64,000 bases of DNA from Comamonadaceae bacterium. GTDB taxonomy: Bacteria > Pseudomonadota > Gammaproteobacteria > Burkholderiales > Burkholderiaceae_C. Where the stretch lies: the NCBI GenBank assembly GCA_947452785.1, contig CANGDZ010000004.1, positions 33,312-97,311 of the forward strand, in the 5' to 3' direction. The first letter of the stretch is position 1. Every line of letters begins with the position of its first letter. The translations under genes were made by a program, and so were the position numbers. Below are positions 53,846 through 62,621 of this stretch, in pieces. Under the pieces are notes generated by a model. It saw only the letters and a program-made list of their open reading frames with translations. It did no database searches and was not told where the DNA came from.

Positions 53846-54502
53846 ATGAAGAACAGAACTGCACTGGCTATGGCCTCACTGATCGCGGCGTTGATGGGCG
53901 TGGGTTGCGCCTCGGGGCCCAGCGTCGCTGAACTCAACACCCTGACTGATAAGATCATTCAAGCGTCTTTCCGCTCTGAAGGGATCGCCAAGGTCGAGCG
54001 CGTGACCGCCACAGATGAGACCAATCGGGCCTGTAGCCAGGCCGATGCGAGTGGGCAGCGTATCGATGAACAAACCGCCAAGACCATCGAGGAATCTAAT
54101 TTCAAAAGCATTCGCTGGCCCACGGATGGCCAATTTCTCGGCGACTGGAAACAAGGTGAAGCCATTGCCCAAAGTGGCCGTGGCCTGACCTGGACCGACG
54201 ATGCACAAGCCCCCAATGGCGGCAATTGCTACAACTGCCACCAGATCGATAAGAAAGAAATTTCTTTCGGCACCATTGGCCCGAGTTTGTACAACTACGG
54301 AAAAATCCGCGGCGTCACCGACCCCAGCAGCCCGGACGCCAAGGCGATGGTGGAATACACCTGGGGCAAGATTTGGAACGCCAAGGCCTACAACGCTTGC
54401 TCCAACATGCCGCGTGCGGGTCACATGGGCATCTTGAACGAAACGCAGGTACGCCACATTGTGGCCTTGCTGCTGGATCCCAAGTCGCCAGTCAACCAGT
54501 GA
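53846..54502 (+). CDS. soxX: SoxX cytochrome c
   Basis: A 218-residue monohaem protein (NCYNCH) partnering SoxA. The leader ends LMGVGCAS, whose Cys may be lipidated although the lipobox is not canonical. An extra N-terminal region of about 100 residues precedes the haem domain, longer than in the shortest SoxX proteins. The axial Met is in SNMPRAGH. Followed by a clear terminator. Confidence 0.93.
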   Translation: MKNRTALAMASLIAALMGVGCASGPSVAELNTLTDKIIQASFRSEGIAKVERVTATDETNRACSQADASGQRIDEQTAKTIEESNFKSIRWPTDGQFLGDWKQGEAIAQSGRGLTWTDDAQAPNGGNCYNCHQIDKKEISFGTIGPSLYNYGKIRGVTDPSSPDAKAMVEYTWGKIWNAKAYNACSNMPRAGHMGILNETQVRHIVALLLDPKSPVNQ

Positions 54503-54511
54503 TGTCTTGAG

Positions 54512-54535
54512 AACCCGGCCAGCCCGGGTTTTTTT
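54512..54535 (+). terminator. Intrinsic terminator after soxX
   Basis: AACCCGG and CCGGGTT form a perfect seven-base stem with a five-base loop, running into seven T. It separates the soxC-X operon from soxB. Confidence 0.85.
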
Positions 54536-54540
54536 GAGTC

Positions 54541-54550
54541 GATATATATC
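54541..54550 (+). promoter_or_regulatory. Palindrome before soxB
   Basis: GATATATATC is a perfect ten-base palindrome 13 bases ahead of the soxB ATG, directly after the terminator. It resembles the AT-rich element before soxC and may be a shared regulator site. Confidence 0.35.
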
Positions 54551-54563
54551 AGCGATCGTTAAT

Positions 54564-56303
54564 ATGAACCTCACCAAACGCGAATTCATTCAGGTCATGG
54601 GCGCTGCCACCATGGCCGGTATGGGCATGGGTGCCTATGCGCAATCCAGCGCCACCACTGCAGCCCATGGCTTGTACGACATTGCGCCTTTTGGCAACGT
54701 GTCCTTGTTGCACATGACCGACTGCCATGCGCAGCTCAAGCCGATTCATTTTCGTGAACCCAGTATCAACTTGGGCGTGGGTGGCATGCGAGGCCAGTTG
54801 CCGCATTTGGTGGGTGAGCATTTGCTGCAGGTGGCCAAGGTGCGCCCTGGCACGGCCCAGGCCCATGCCTTGACCTACCTCGACTTTGAGACCGCCGCCA
54901 AGCGCTACGGCAAGGTGGGTGGTTTTGCGCACTTGGCCACCTTGGTCAAACGCATGAAAGCCAGCCGCCCCGGTGCGTTGTTGCTGGACGGCGGCGACAC
55001 CTGGCAGGGCTCGGGCACCAGCTTATGGACGAACGGGCAAGACATGGTAGATGCCTGCAAGTTGCTGGGCGTGGACATCATGACCGGGCATTGGGAATTC
55101 ACCCTGGGCATGGCCCGCGTGAAAGAAATTGTGGAAAAAGACTTTGCAGGCAAGATCGATTTTGTTGCGCAAAACATCAAGACCCAAGACTTTGGCGACC
55201 CGGTGTTCAAGCCCTATGTGATGCGCGAAATCAACGGCGTGCCTTGCGCCATCATTGGCCAAGCTTTTCCCTACACGCCCATCGCCAACCCGCGCTACAT
55301 GGTGGCCGATTGGGAGTTCGGTATCCAAGACTCGCACATGCAAACCATGGTCGACGAAGCGCGTGGCCAAGGCGCGCAAGTGGTGGTGGTGCTCAGCCAC
55401 AACGGTATGGATGTGGACTTGAAAATGGCCAGCCGCGTGCGCGGTATCGACGCTATCTTGGGCGGGCACACGCACGACGGCATGCCGGTAGCCACCTTGG
55501 TCAGTAACCCGGGTGGCAAGACCATCGTCACCAACGCAGGCTCCAACGGCAAATTTTTGGGCGTGCTGGACCTGGAAGTCAAAGGCAAGAAGGTCACGGA
55601 CTTTCGCTACAAGCTGTTGCCCGTGTTCTCCAATATGCTGCCCGCCGACAAAGCCATGGACGCATTGATCACCCAGATCCGCGCGCCCTACGAAGCTAAA
55701 TTATCGGAGCAGTTGGGCGTGTCAGAAGGTCTGCTGTACCGTCGTGGCAACTTCAATGGCACGGGCGATCAGCTTTTGATCGATGCGATGCTGGAAGTGC
55801 AAAACGCCGAGATCGCTTTCTCGCCCGGTTTCCGCTGGGGCACCACGCTCCTGCCAGGCCAGGCCATCACGCGCGAGTGGTTGCTCGATATGACCGCTAC
55901 CACTTACTCGTATGCCACCGTGACCGAGATGACCGGCGAGACCCTCAAAACCGTGCTCGAAGACGTGGCTGACAATCTGTTTAATCCCGACCCTTATTAC
56001 CAACAAGGCGGCGACATGGTACGCGTGGGCGGCTTGTCTTACAGCTGCAACCCTTTGGGCCGCATGGGCTCGCGCATTGGCGATATGCGCCTCAAAGGCC
56101 AGCTGATCGAGTCTGAGAAAAAATACAAAGTGGCGGGATGGGCACCAGTGGCCGAAGAGGCGCGCAGCCAAGGGAACAAGCAAATTTGGGAGGTGGTCGA
56201 GCAGTGGCTCAAGACCCAGCCCGGTGGCCGCGTCAAACCGCGCCAAGTCAATGCGCCGAAGATCACCGGCGCTTTACCCAATCCCGGTTACGCCATCGTT
56301 TGA
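54564..56303 (+). CDS. soxB: Thiosulfohydrolase SoxB
   Basis: A 579-residue dimanganese hydrolase that releases sulfate from SoxY-bound intermediates. HMTDCHAQL and GGDTWQGSG supply metal ligands, SHNGMDVD and GGHTHDG the others, and GNFNGTGDQLLID belongs to the C-terminal domain. A leader with a single Arg (TKREFIQVMGAATMAG) resembles a relaxed Tat signal. The ATG in ATATGAACC was chosen; no Shine-Dalgarno sequence is evident. Confidence 0.95.
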   Translation: MNLTKREFIQVMGAATMAGMGMGAYAQSSATTAAHGLYDIAPFGNVSLLHMTDCHAQLKPIHFREPSINLGVGGMRGQLPHLVGEHLLQVAKVRPGTAQAHALTYLDFETAAKRYGKVGGFAHLATLVKRMKASRPGALLLDGGDTWQGSGTSLWTNGQDMVDACKLLGVDIMTGHWEFTLGMARVKEIVEKDFAGKIDFVAQNIKTQDFGDPVFKPYVMREINGVPCAIIGQAFPYTPIANPRYMVADWEFGIQDSHMQTMVDEARGQGAQVVVVLSHNGMDVDLKMASRVRGIDAILGGHTHDGMPVATLVSNPGGKTIVTNAGSNGKFLGVLDLEVKGKKVTDFRYKLLPVFSNMLPADKAMDALITQIRAPYEAKLSEQLGVSEGLLYRRGNFNGTGDQLLIDAMLEVQNAEIAFSPGFRWGTTLLPGQAITREWLLDMTATTYSYATVTEMTGETLKTVLEDVADNLFNPDPYYQQGGDMVRVGGLSYSCNPLGRMGSRIGDMRLKGQLIESEKKYKVAGWAPVAEEARSQGNKQIWEVVEQWLKTQPGGRVKPRQVNAPKITGALPNPGYAIV

Positions 56304-56314
56304 GTGGAGATGCT

Positions 56315-57337
56315 ATGACTGCTTTGGAGCAACGCTGGGCGCGCCGGCATTTCTTGGGCGCCGTGGGCGTGGGTGCCATGGCGACAGCTTTGTGGCCAGA
56401 GGCCCAGTTGCTGGCGCAACAGGCCCAAGACTTTGTGCTGGGTCCGCCCATGCCCGACTTGGCCCCGCAACAAATTTCGCCGCATGTGTGGATCATTTTC
56501 GCCGCCGATGGATTCCCGACCCCCGAAAACCGCGGCATGATGTCCAACGTCACCTTCGTTGTTACCTCGGCCGGGGTGGTGATTTTGGATTCGGGCAGTT
56601 CCTTGCAGATCGGCCAAATGGCCATTCGCATGATTCGCCGCATCACGCCCAAGCCGGTGATTGCGGTGTTCAACTCGCATTTTCATGGGGATCATTGGTT
56701 GGGCAATCACGCGTTCGCGCAAGAATTTGGCCCAGGACTGCCCATCTATGCTTTACCGACGACCAAGGCTTTGATTGAGGGTTTTCAAGGACAGACTTGG
56801 GCCGCGTTGATGCAAAAGTGGACCAACCAATCGACGGCGGGCTCGCAGATCGTTCCGCCCAATCGGCCCGTTGCGCCGGGACAGGTGTTCACCTTTGGCG
56901 ACGTGACTTTGAAGATGCATTTTCATGGTCGCGCCCATACCGAATCCGATTTGTGCGTGCAGGTGGTCGAAGACCAAGTGACCGCTGTGGGCGACATTGC
57001 TATGGCCAATCGGATTGCCAATATCGATGACGGCTCCTACCCTGGGACTTTTAAATACTACGATGCGCTCAGAGCCGCGACCGGTGCGCAGTTATGGGCA
57101 CCCGGTCATGGCCAGCCAGGGCGTGATATTTTGCAGACCTATGCTCAATTTTTAAAAGGTATTTGGGAGCCTTGCCTGCAAGCCGTGAAAGACGGCCGCA
57201 GCGAGGCCGAGGCCAAAGCCCTGGTGCTCAAAGACCCGCGTGTCATGGCGCGTTCCGCATCCATGCAGGGCTTTGACAGCAACATTGGCAAATACATCAG
57301 CCTGGCCTACCTCGAGGCCGAAAAAGAAGCCTTTTAA
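56315..57337 (+). CDS. soxH: Metallo-beta-lactamase-fold protein, SoxH-like
   Basis: A 340-residue exported metallo-beta-lactamase-fold hydrolase. Leader RRHFLGAVGVGAMATALWP has a twin-arginine pattern. The metal motif is NSHFHGDHWLGN (HxHxDH), with FHGRAHTESD and APGHG later. SoxH homologues sit next to soxB in several sox clusters, though their reaction is not established. Eleven bases after soxB, with GGAGAT as ribosome-binding site. Confidence 0.85.
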   Translation: MTALEQRWARRHFLGAVGVGAMATALWPEAQLLAQQAQDFVLGPPMPDLAPQQISPHVWIIFAADGFPTPENRGMMSNVTFVVTSAGVVILDSGSSLQIGQMAIRMIRRITPKPVIAVFNSHFHGDHWLGNHAFAQEFGPGLPIYALPTTKALIEGFQGQTWAALMQKWTNQSTAGSQIVPPNRPVAPGQVFTFGDVTLKMHFHGRAHTESDLCVQVVEDQVTAVGDIAMANRIANIDDGSYPGTFKYYDALRAATGAQLWAPGHGQPGRDILQTYAQFLKGIWEPCLQAVKDGRSEAEAKALVLKDPRVMARSASMQGFDSNIGKYISLAYLEAEKEAF

Positions 57338-57383
57338 ACAGGCATCTGTCGCTGCGGGTGAGAACAGGCTTAGACCCGGGCGA

Positions 57384-58733
57384 TTACGCCTTGCTTTGTT
57401 CTGCACCCCAAGAAGTCCAGTACATCGCCAGACCCGTGGTCACGCCATACACGCCCATGGCCACGCCGACCAAGGCAAACATATCGGCCGCGCCGGCGCC
57501 GGTGCGTAGCATCCACAGCCCGCCCACCGCGACCATCACCAATCGAATAGTGCCCGCCAACACCGGGCCCAGCACTTTGCCGGAACCTTGTGATGCGAAA
57601 TACAGGCACAGGCCAAAACCAAACAGTCCGTACCAAGGGCCGACCCATTCAAAGTAACTGCGGGCAAAGGCTTGTACCGTGGCCGAGTCGCTGAACATGC
57701 GGCTCCAGGCATTGGGGTAAGCGGCCACCACGGCGCCGACCACGCCAATCATGAGGGCGGCCATGGTGCCACCGGTCCAGGCCACTTGGCGCGCGCGTTG
57801 CACCAGCCCCGCGCCCATGGCCACACCGACCATAGGCACGCAGGCGACGCCAACGGCAAAGGTGATGGGGATGAGTAAAAACTCCAACCGCGTGCCGATG
57901 CCGTAACCGGCCAAGGCCTCGGTGCCAAACTGCGAGACCAGCCGAGTCAAAATCAAGATCGTCAGCACGGTTTGAATCGACGAAATGCTGGAGATCGCGC
58001 CCACTTTCAAAATGTCATGAAAGTCCGCCCAGCGCAGCGGCCCCTTGAAAACCAAGCGCACCCGACTGAGCGGTGAGTGCAAATACCAGCCCAGAAACAG
58101 CGCGCCTCCCGTGAAGGCGATCAATTGCCCCAGCGCCACACCCACCATGCTCAAGCGAGGCACAGGCCCCCAGCCCAGACCCAAACTGCCGCCCAGCACC
58201 ACCTGAAACAAAGACACCGTGAGCAGCGCCACTGAAGGCGTTTTCATATTGCCCGAGCCGCGAATGACCGAGGCAAAAGCGTTGGTCAACCAAATGCTCA
58301 CGGACCCGGTGAACGCCACAGCGGCAAACAGCGCCGCTTGATTCATGGCTTCACCCGAGCCGCCAATGGTCTGCAGCAACTCCATGCGGAAGACACCAAA
58401 CAGCAAGGTGAACAGCAGGCCCATGGCCAGCCCAATGACGCTGGCATGCAGGGCCAAGGATTGCGCACGGTCTTCGCGCCCGGCGCCCAGAGCCCGGGCC
58501 ACGGCTGATGAGATGCCGCCGCCCATGGAGCCTGCCGACAGCATTTGCTGCAACATGATCAAGGGGAACACCAACGCCATACCGGCCAAAGGTGCGATCC
58601 CCAGCTGGCCGACATAAGCGGTCTCGGCAATGGTGACCAAGGCCGAAGCCATCATGGCCACCATATTGGGCAAGCTCAAACGCAAAATGGTGGGCAGGAT
58701 AGGCGCGTTCAGTAGGGGGTGGCTCGATTGCAT
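57384..58733 (-). CDS. MATE family efflux transporter
   Basis: A 449-residue, twelve-helix exporter with the inverted-repeat layout of MATE proteins: LPNMVAMMASALVTIAETAY in the first half and LEFLLIPITFAVGVACVPMV in the second. Such pumps export cationic drugs or metabolites with Na+ or H+. The ATG giving MQSSHPLL was preferred to a TTG nine codons upstream. Convergent with soxH. Confidence 0.9.
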   Translation of the reverse strand: MQSSHPLLNAPILPTILRLSLPNMVAMMASALVTIAETAYVGQLGIAPLAGMALVFPLIMLQQMLSAGSMGGGISSAVARALGAGREDRAQSLALHASVIGLAMGLLFTLLFGVFRMELLQTIGGSGEAMNQAALFAAVAFTGSVSIWLTNAFASVIRGSGNMKTPSVALLTVSLFQVVLGGSLGLGWGPVPRLSMVGVALGQLIAFTGGALFLGWYLHSPLSRVRLVFKGPLRWADFHDILKVGAISSISSIQTVLTILILTRLVSQFGTEALAGYGIGTRLEFLLIPITFAVGVACVPMVGVAMGAGLVQRARQVAWTGGTMAALMIGVVGAVVAAYPNAWSRMFSDSATVQAFARSYFEWVGPWYGLFGFGLCLYFASQGSGKVLGPVLAGTIRLVMVAVGGLWMLRTGAGAADMFALVGVAMGVYGVTTGLAMYWTSWGAEQSKA

Positions 58734-58822
58734 GCGACATCGTAGGGGGGCGAGACGCAATGCGCTGTCGCCTCAGTGCGCTCAGTCGGCTCTGTGCTCG
58801 GTGTTGGCGTTCTGCAATACGG

Positions 58823-59872
58823 TCAGATTTGGGCAACCACCCGACCCAAGACCGTGCCCGCTTTGAGTCGGTCCAACACATCCGAGATTTGCTCCATCGA
58901 GCAGGTGGAGGTTGGAATGTGTTTGAGTTTGCCTGTTTGCGCCAGCACCACCACTTCGCGCAGTTCTTGCAGAGAGCCTACGTAGGAGCCTTGGATGGTG
59001 ATGGCTCTTTGGGCCATGGTGACCAAGGACACGGGAATTTCGCCACCGAACAAACCCACCACCACATAACGCCCGCCTTTGCGAAGGGCCGTGATGCCCA
59101 GATTCGCGGTGCTTTGTGCGCCCACCAGATCGATCACACCCCACACACCGCCAGGCAGCGCTTGCAACTTGCGCTGGGTATCTTCATGCAGGGGATTGAA
59201 GGTTTCCATTGCGCCCATGTCACGCGCTGCTGACCATTTGGTTTCGTCAATTTCGCACACGGCAATGTGTTCATGGCCCATGGCTTTGAGCATGGCCACC
59301 GCCATCAAGCCCAGGCCGCCGGCCCCCATGATCACAATCCAGTCCTTGGGTTTGCAAGGCATGAGTTTGCTGGCCGCGCTGTAGGTGGTGAGGCCAGAGC
59401 AGGCCAAAATGGGGGCAAAGCGGGGATCAATGCCTGACGCATCAATCAGGTAACGCGAATGCGGCACAACGACATGGTCCGCATAGCCTCCCGCAGTTTG
59501 AACGCCAATATAACGAGGTGCGGGGCACCAGTTGTCGATGCCTTCCAGGCAGCGGTCACATTGACCGCAACCCGTCCACGGATAGACCAAGCGATCTTCG
59601 CCGATGGGCAGTTCACCCGACTCAGGACCCCCAGAGAGCACAGTGCCAAAAGGCTCGTGGCCCATGGTGATTGGCAGCCGCATGCCACGTTCGGACATCT
59701 GGAATTTACGTCCGCCCCCGAGATCAAAATAACCATCGCGAATATGCACATCCGAGTGGCAGACCCCGCAGAATTTGACCTTGACCAACACCTCAGTGCC
59801 CTTCGGCGTGGGTGTTTCACGAACAGCTTGCTGCAGGGGCTTGCCCCATTCAACGATGTCTTGGGAGATCAT
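58823..59872 (-). CDS. Zinc-dependent alcohol dehydrogenase
   Basis: A 349-residue medium-chain dehydrogenase. Catalytic zinc: CGVCHSD and GHEPFG; structural zinc: CGQCDRCLEGIDNWC; cofactor: GAGGLGLMAVAML. The substrate is unclear; the family includes secondary-alcohol and aldehyde-producing enzymes. It begins 56 bases beyond the tRNA gene and is on the same strand. Confidence 0.9.
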   Translation of the reverse strand: MISQDIVEWGKPLQQAVRETPTPKGTEVLVKVKFCGVCHSDVHIRDGYFDLGGGRKFQMSERGMRLPITMGHEPFGTVLSGGPESGELPIGEDRLVYPWTGCGQCDRCLEGIDNWCPAPRYIGVQTAGGYADHVVVPHSRYLIDASGIDPRFAPILACSGLTTYSAASKLMPCKPKDWIVIMGAGGLGLMAVAMLKAMGHEHIAVCEIDETKWSAARDMGAMETFNPLHEDTQRKLQALPGGVWGVIDLVGAQSTANLGITALRKGGRYVVVGLFGGEIPVSLVTMAQRAITIQGSYVGSLQELREVVVLAQTGKLKHIPTSTCSMEQISDVLDRLKAGTVLGRVVAQI

Positions 59873-59928
59873 GGTTATTCCATCAGAGTGTGATGGACAG
59901 ACTATAGGTGCTGTGTGGAATCCGTCAA

Positions 59929-60003
59929 TGGTGCCGCCGACAGGAATCGAACCTGTATTTAGCGCTTAGGAGGCACTCGTTCTATCCATTGAACTACGGC
60001 GAC
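59929..60003 (-). tRNA. tRNA-Arg (anticodon CCU)
   Basis: A 75-base cloverleaf with encoded CCA. The acceptor stem GTCGCCG/CGGCGGC has one U-G pair; the D stem is GTTC/GAAC; the anticodon arm is AGTGC-CTCCTAA-GCGCT, giving CCU, which reads AGG; the T arm is ACAGG-TTCGATT-CCTGT. Confidence 0.95.
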
Positions 60004-60060
60004 AGTGTGCGGGCAATTTTACAGGGTCAGCAAACGCATCGGCAGGGCGGTGCGCAGGGT

Positions 60061-60357
60061 TTAACTGTCAAAGCCATCGACCAATGCGAGATGGCCTTCT
60101 GAATGGGCCAGTCGCAAAGGCAAGATGGCTTGGTATTCAGGGCTGTGGTACCAAGTTTCTGCGGCCAGTCGGCTGGGAAACTCGATGACGACACGGCGGC
60201 TGCCTTGGGCCTTGCCTTCCAGCTGTGTCGAAGTTCCACCGCGCACCACATACTTGCCTTGATATTGTGCGATGGTGCCAGGCACCTTTTGGGCGTATTG
60301 ACCATAACCCTCGGGGTTGTGGACGGTGACTTCTCCAACGATATAGGCTTTGGTCAT
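60061..60357 (-). CDS. DUF1330 family protein
   Basis: A 98-residue dimeric alpha-beta-barrel protein: AYIVGEVTVHNPEGYGQYAQ, VVRGG, RRVVIEFPS and AAETWYHSPEYQ fit DUF1330. Function unknown, probably a small ligand-binding or enzyme-like cytoplasmic protein. Divergent from the class II aldolase. Confidence 0.88.
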   Translation of the reverse strand: MTKAYIVGEVTVHNPEGYGQYAQKVPGTIAQYQGKYVVRGGTSTQLEGKAQGSRRVVIEFPSRLAAETWYHSPEYQAILPLRLAHSEGHLALVDGFDS

Positions 60358-60469
60358 GGTGTTCCTGAGGTGACTGATCTGGCGCGGCCAGGGGGCATTT
60401 CACAAAAATGCCTCTGGTGCAAACCCCTCGATTGTGCACAATGGATCATTTTTATCAAATGAGGTGATC

Positions 60470-61237
60470 ATGTCGGTTCATTCCTTGCCCCGTGTCGTTG
60501 CCCCTGAACCCGTTCACCAAGCCAAGGTGCATTTGGCGGCGTCCTTGCGCATGGCCGCACTCCATGATCTGGAGGAGGGCATTGACAATCACTTCACCAT
60601 GAAAGTGCCGGGTTCTGAAGGTCAGTACCTGGTGTTGCCCTTTGGTTTGCATTGGTCTGAAGCACGGGCCAGCGACATGATTGTGTTTGACGAGGCGGGC
60701 CAAACGCTCGAAGGGCGCGGCGTAGTGGAGTTGTCGGCGCAATGCATTCATGCGCCACTGCACCGCATCACTGGCGCCAACGTGGTGTTGCATACGCACC
60801 AGCATTGGGCCATGGCCTTGAATATGCTGAAGGACAACCGCCTGCTGCCGGCCAGCCAGACGGCGGCCTTTTTTGACGGGCAAATTGCCTACGACGACCA
60901 TTACCAAGGATTGGCCAGCAGTTTGGACGAAGGCGCGCGACTTGCCGCCTGCCTGGGCGATAAACCGATTTTGTTCATGAAAAACCACGGTGTGGTGGTG
61001 ACCGGCGAGACCGTCGCCCAAGCCTACCGACGCCTGTACAAACTCGAACGCGTTTGCCGCGCGCAGGTGATGGCGCTGTCCACCGGACAAGCGATTGAGG
61101 TGCTCAGTCCCGAGGTGGTGGCCCGGGTCAAGACCCCGTCGGTGCATGACCGGCATCCGCGTGCCGAGCGCGAGCGCCTGTTTTTTGAAGCCATGATGCG
61201 GGTGTTAGACCGCGAATTGCCCGGCTACGCGGACTGA
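60470..61237 (+). CDS. Class II aldolase/adducin family protein
   Basis: A 255-residue zinc-dependent aldolase-fold protein. HTHQHWAMAL provides the zinc His pair, and MKNHGVVVTGET the third His; DLEEGIDNHFTMKVP near the N-terminus is typical of the adducin-like branch. Members act as sugar-phosphate aldolases, epimerases or decarboxylases. The ATG giving MSVHSLP has GAGGTG upstream. Convergent with a Bug gene, whose receptor may feed the same pathway. Confidence 0.85.
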   Translation: MSVHSLPRVVAPEPVHQAKVHLAASLRMAALHDLEEGIDNHFTMKVPGSEGQYLVLPFGLHWSEARASDMIVFDEAGQTLEGRGVVELSAQCIHAPLHRITGANVVLHTHQHWAMALNMLKDNRLLPASQTAAFFDGQIAYDDHYQGLASSLDEGARLAACLGDKPILFMKNHGVVVTGETVAQAYRRLYKLERVCRAQVMALSTGQAIEVLSPEVVARVKTPSVHDRHPRAERERLFFEAMMRVLDRELPGYAD

Positions 61238-61282
61238 AGCGCCGAAGCGGCCTCGCTCGGTGGCACGCAGTCAAGTTGAGGG

Positions 61283-62284
61283 TTAAACCCCGTCCGGCTT
61301 GATTTGCGCGCGCGCAATCACGGGCTTCCAGCGAGCTTGTTCCACTTTGATGAAGGCTTCAAACTCGGCCCGCGTATCCCCTACGGCCAGCGCGGTGTCT
61401 TGGCTGAGTTTGTCGTGAACCAGTTTGGTTCGAGTTGCCGCCATGGCTTCTTTTTCCAGTTTGTCGATATTGGCTTTGGGCATTTTGCTGGGGGCCAGCA
61501 GACCGTACCACTGCGTCATTTCAAATCCTTTGTAGCCTTGTTCAGCCACAGTGGGGACATCGGGCAGTTGCGGTAAGCGCGTGCTGGTGCCGGTGGCAAT
61601 GCAGCGCAGGCGCCCGGCTTTGATGAACTGCAGCAGGGCGGGGGCGCCTACCGCCGCCGCTTGCAGGCGGCCGGCGATCAGGTCCGTCAACATGGGGCCT
61701 GTGCCGCGGTAGGGCACGTGGAGCATGAAGGTTTCGGTGGCCATTTTGAGGTATTCAAAAGCCAAGTGGCCTGCGCTGCCGTTACCCGCCGAGCCATAGT
61801 TGAGTTGACCGGGTTTGGATTTGGCATAGGCCACAAACTCTTTCAGGTTCTTCACAGGCAGGTCAGGGTGCACCACATACAGGCTGGGTACTTTGGCAAT
61901 CAGCGTGATGGGCGTGAAGTCTTTGTTCGGGTCGTAGGGCAGCTTGGCAAAAATGTATTGGTTGACGGCCAAGGTGCCGATATGGCCCAGGATGAGGGTG
62001 TGTTCATCGGTCGAGTTTGCGACTTCTTGCATCGCAATATTGCCGGCACCACCGGGCTTGTTTTCCACAAACACATTTTGGCCAATGGTCTTGGCCAACT
62101 CGCCCGCCAGCGCGCGGGCCACAATTTCAGAGCTACCGCCGGGCGCAAAAGGCACGACCAGACGCAGTGGCTTGTTGGGCCACGCTTCAGCCTGTGCAAA
62201 CCCGGGCGACAAGGTCAAGGCCGACGCGGCTGAACTGATTAACAGCTGGCGTCGCGTAACTGCATTGTTTTCTTCAATGGTCAT
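61283..62284 (-). CDS. Bug-family TTT solute receptor
   Basis: A 333-residue Bug receptor with a twin-arginine-like leader (TRRQLLISSAASALTL). The mature part starts LRLVVPFAPGGSSEIVARAL, followed by ENKPGGAGNIAMQEV and GSAGNGSAGHLAFEYL. No tctAB genes are nearby; it must pair with membrane subunits elsewhere. Confidence 0.9.
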   Translation of the reverse strand: MTIEENNAVTRRQLLISSAASALTLSPGFAQAEAWPNKPLRLVVPFAPGGSSEIVARALAGELAKTIGQNVFVENKPGGAGNIAMQEVANSTDEHTLILGHIGTLAVNQYIFAKLPYDPNKDFTPITLIAKVPSLYVVHPDLPVKNLKEFVAYAKSKPGQLNYGSAGNGSAGHLAFEYLKMATETFMLHVPYRGTGPMLTDLIAGRLQAAAVGAPALLQFIKAGRLRCIATGTSTRLPQLPDVPTVAEQGYKGFEMTQWYGLLAPSKMPKANIDKLEKEAMAATRTKLVHDKLSQDTALAVGDTRAEFEAFIKVEQARWKPVIARAQIKPDGV

Positions 62285-62621
62285 GGAAACTCCCTTTTTT
62301 ATGTGATTGTGATCGTGCTTTGATGACTTGGCCGCAAAGCGTCGTGTGTTGCGCCATTCATTTCATGGCTTGTTCTGGCAGAGGAATTAATGTAAACGCC
62401 AAGTGGATTGGTGCATAGCAATTCGCCAAGGTGAACGCTTCATCCGCAGCACAATAGGTTTGAATAAGTTGTGTCCTAAGGCGCCACACACAATTGTTTA
62501 AGATCCAAAAGCAAAGACGTGCGTCAAAATGAGTGCGCAATCGACTTGACCACGAAGCCATCTCAAAACAGTTGACGCATCCGTGTTGCTGTTCATCATT
62601 TGAATAATGGATTGAATCATC
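62285..62621. other. Divergent intergenic region between Bug and tldD
   Basis: 337 bases without a convincing gene. It should hold the promoters for both divergent genes. A minus-strand open frame of 67 codons has no family features. No strong terminator, repeat or RNA was recognised. Confidence 0.4.

Noticed and set aside
59929..60003. tRNA-Arg as an integration site for an island
   Set aside because: No integrase gene and no repeat of the tRNA 3' end was found nearby.
62358..62561. 67-codon minus-strand frame upstream of tldD
   Set aside because: No ribosome-binding site, no family pattern; lies in a divergent promoter region.
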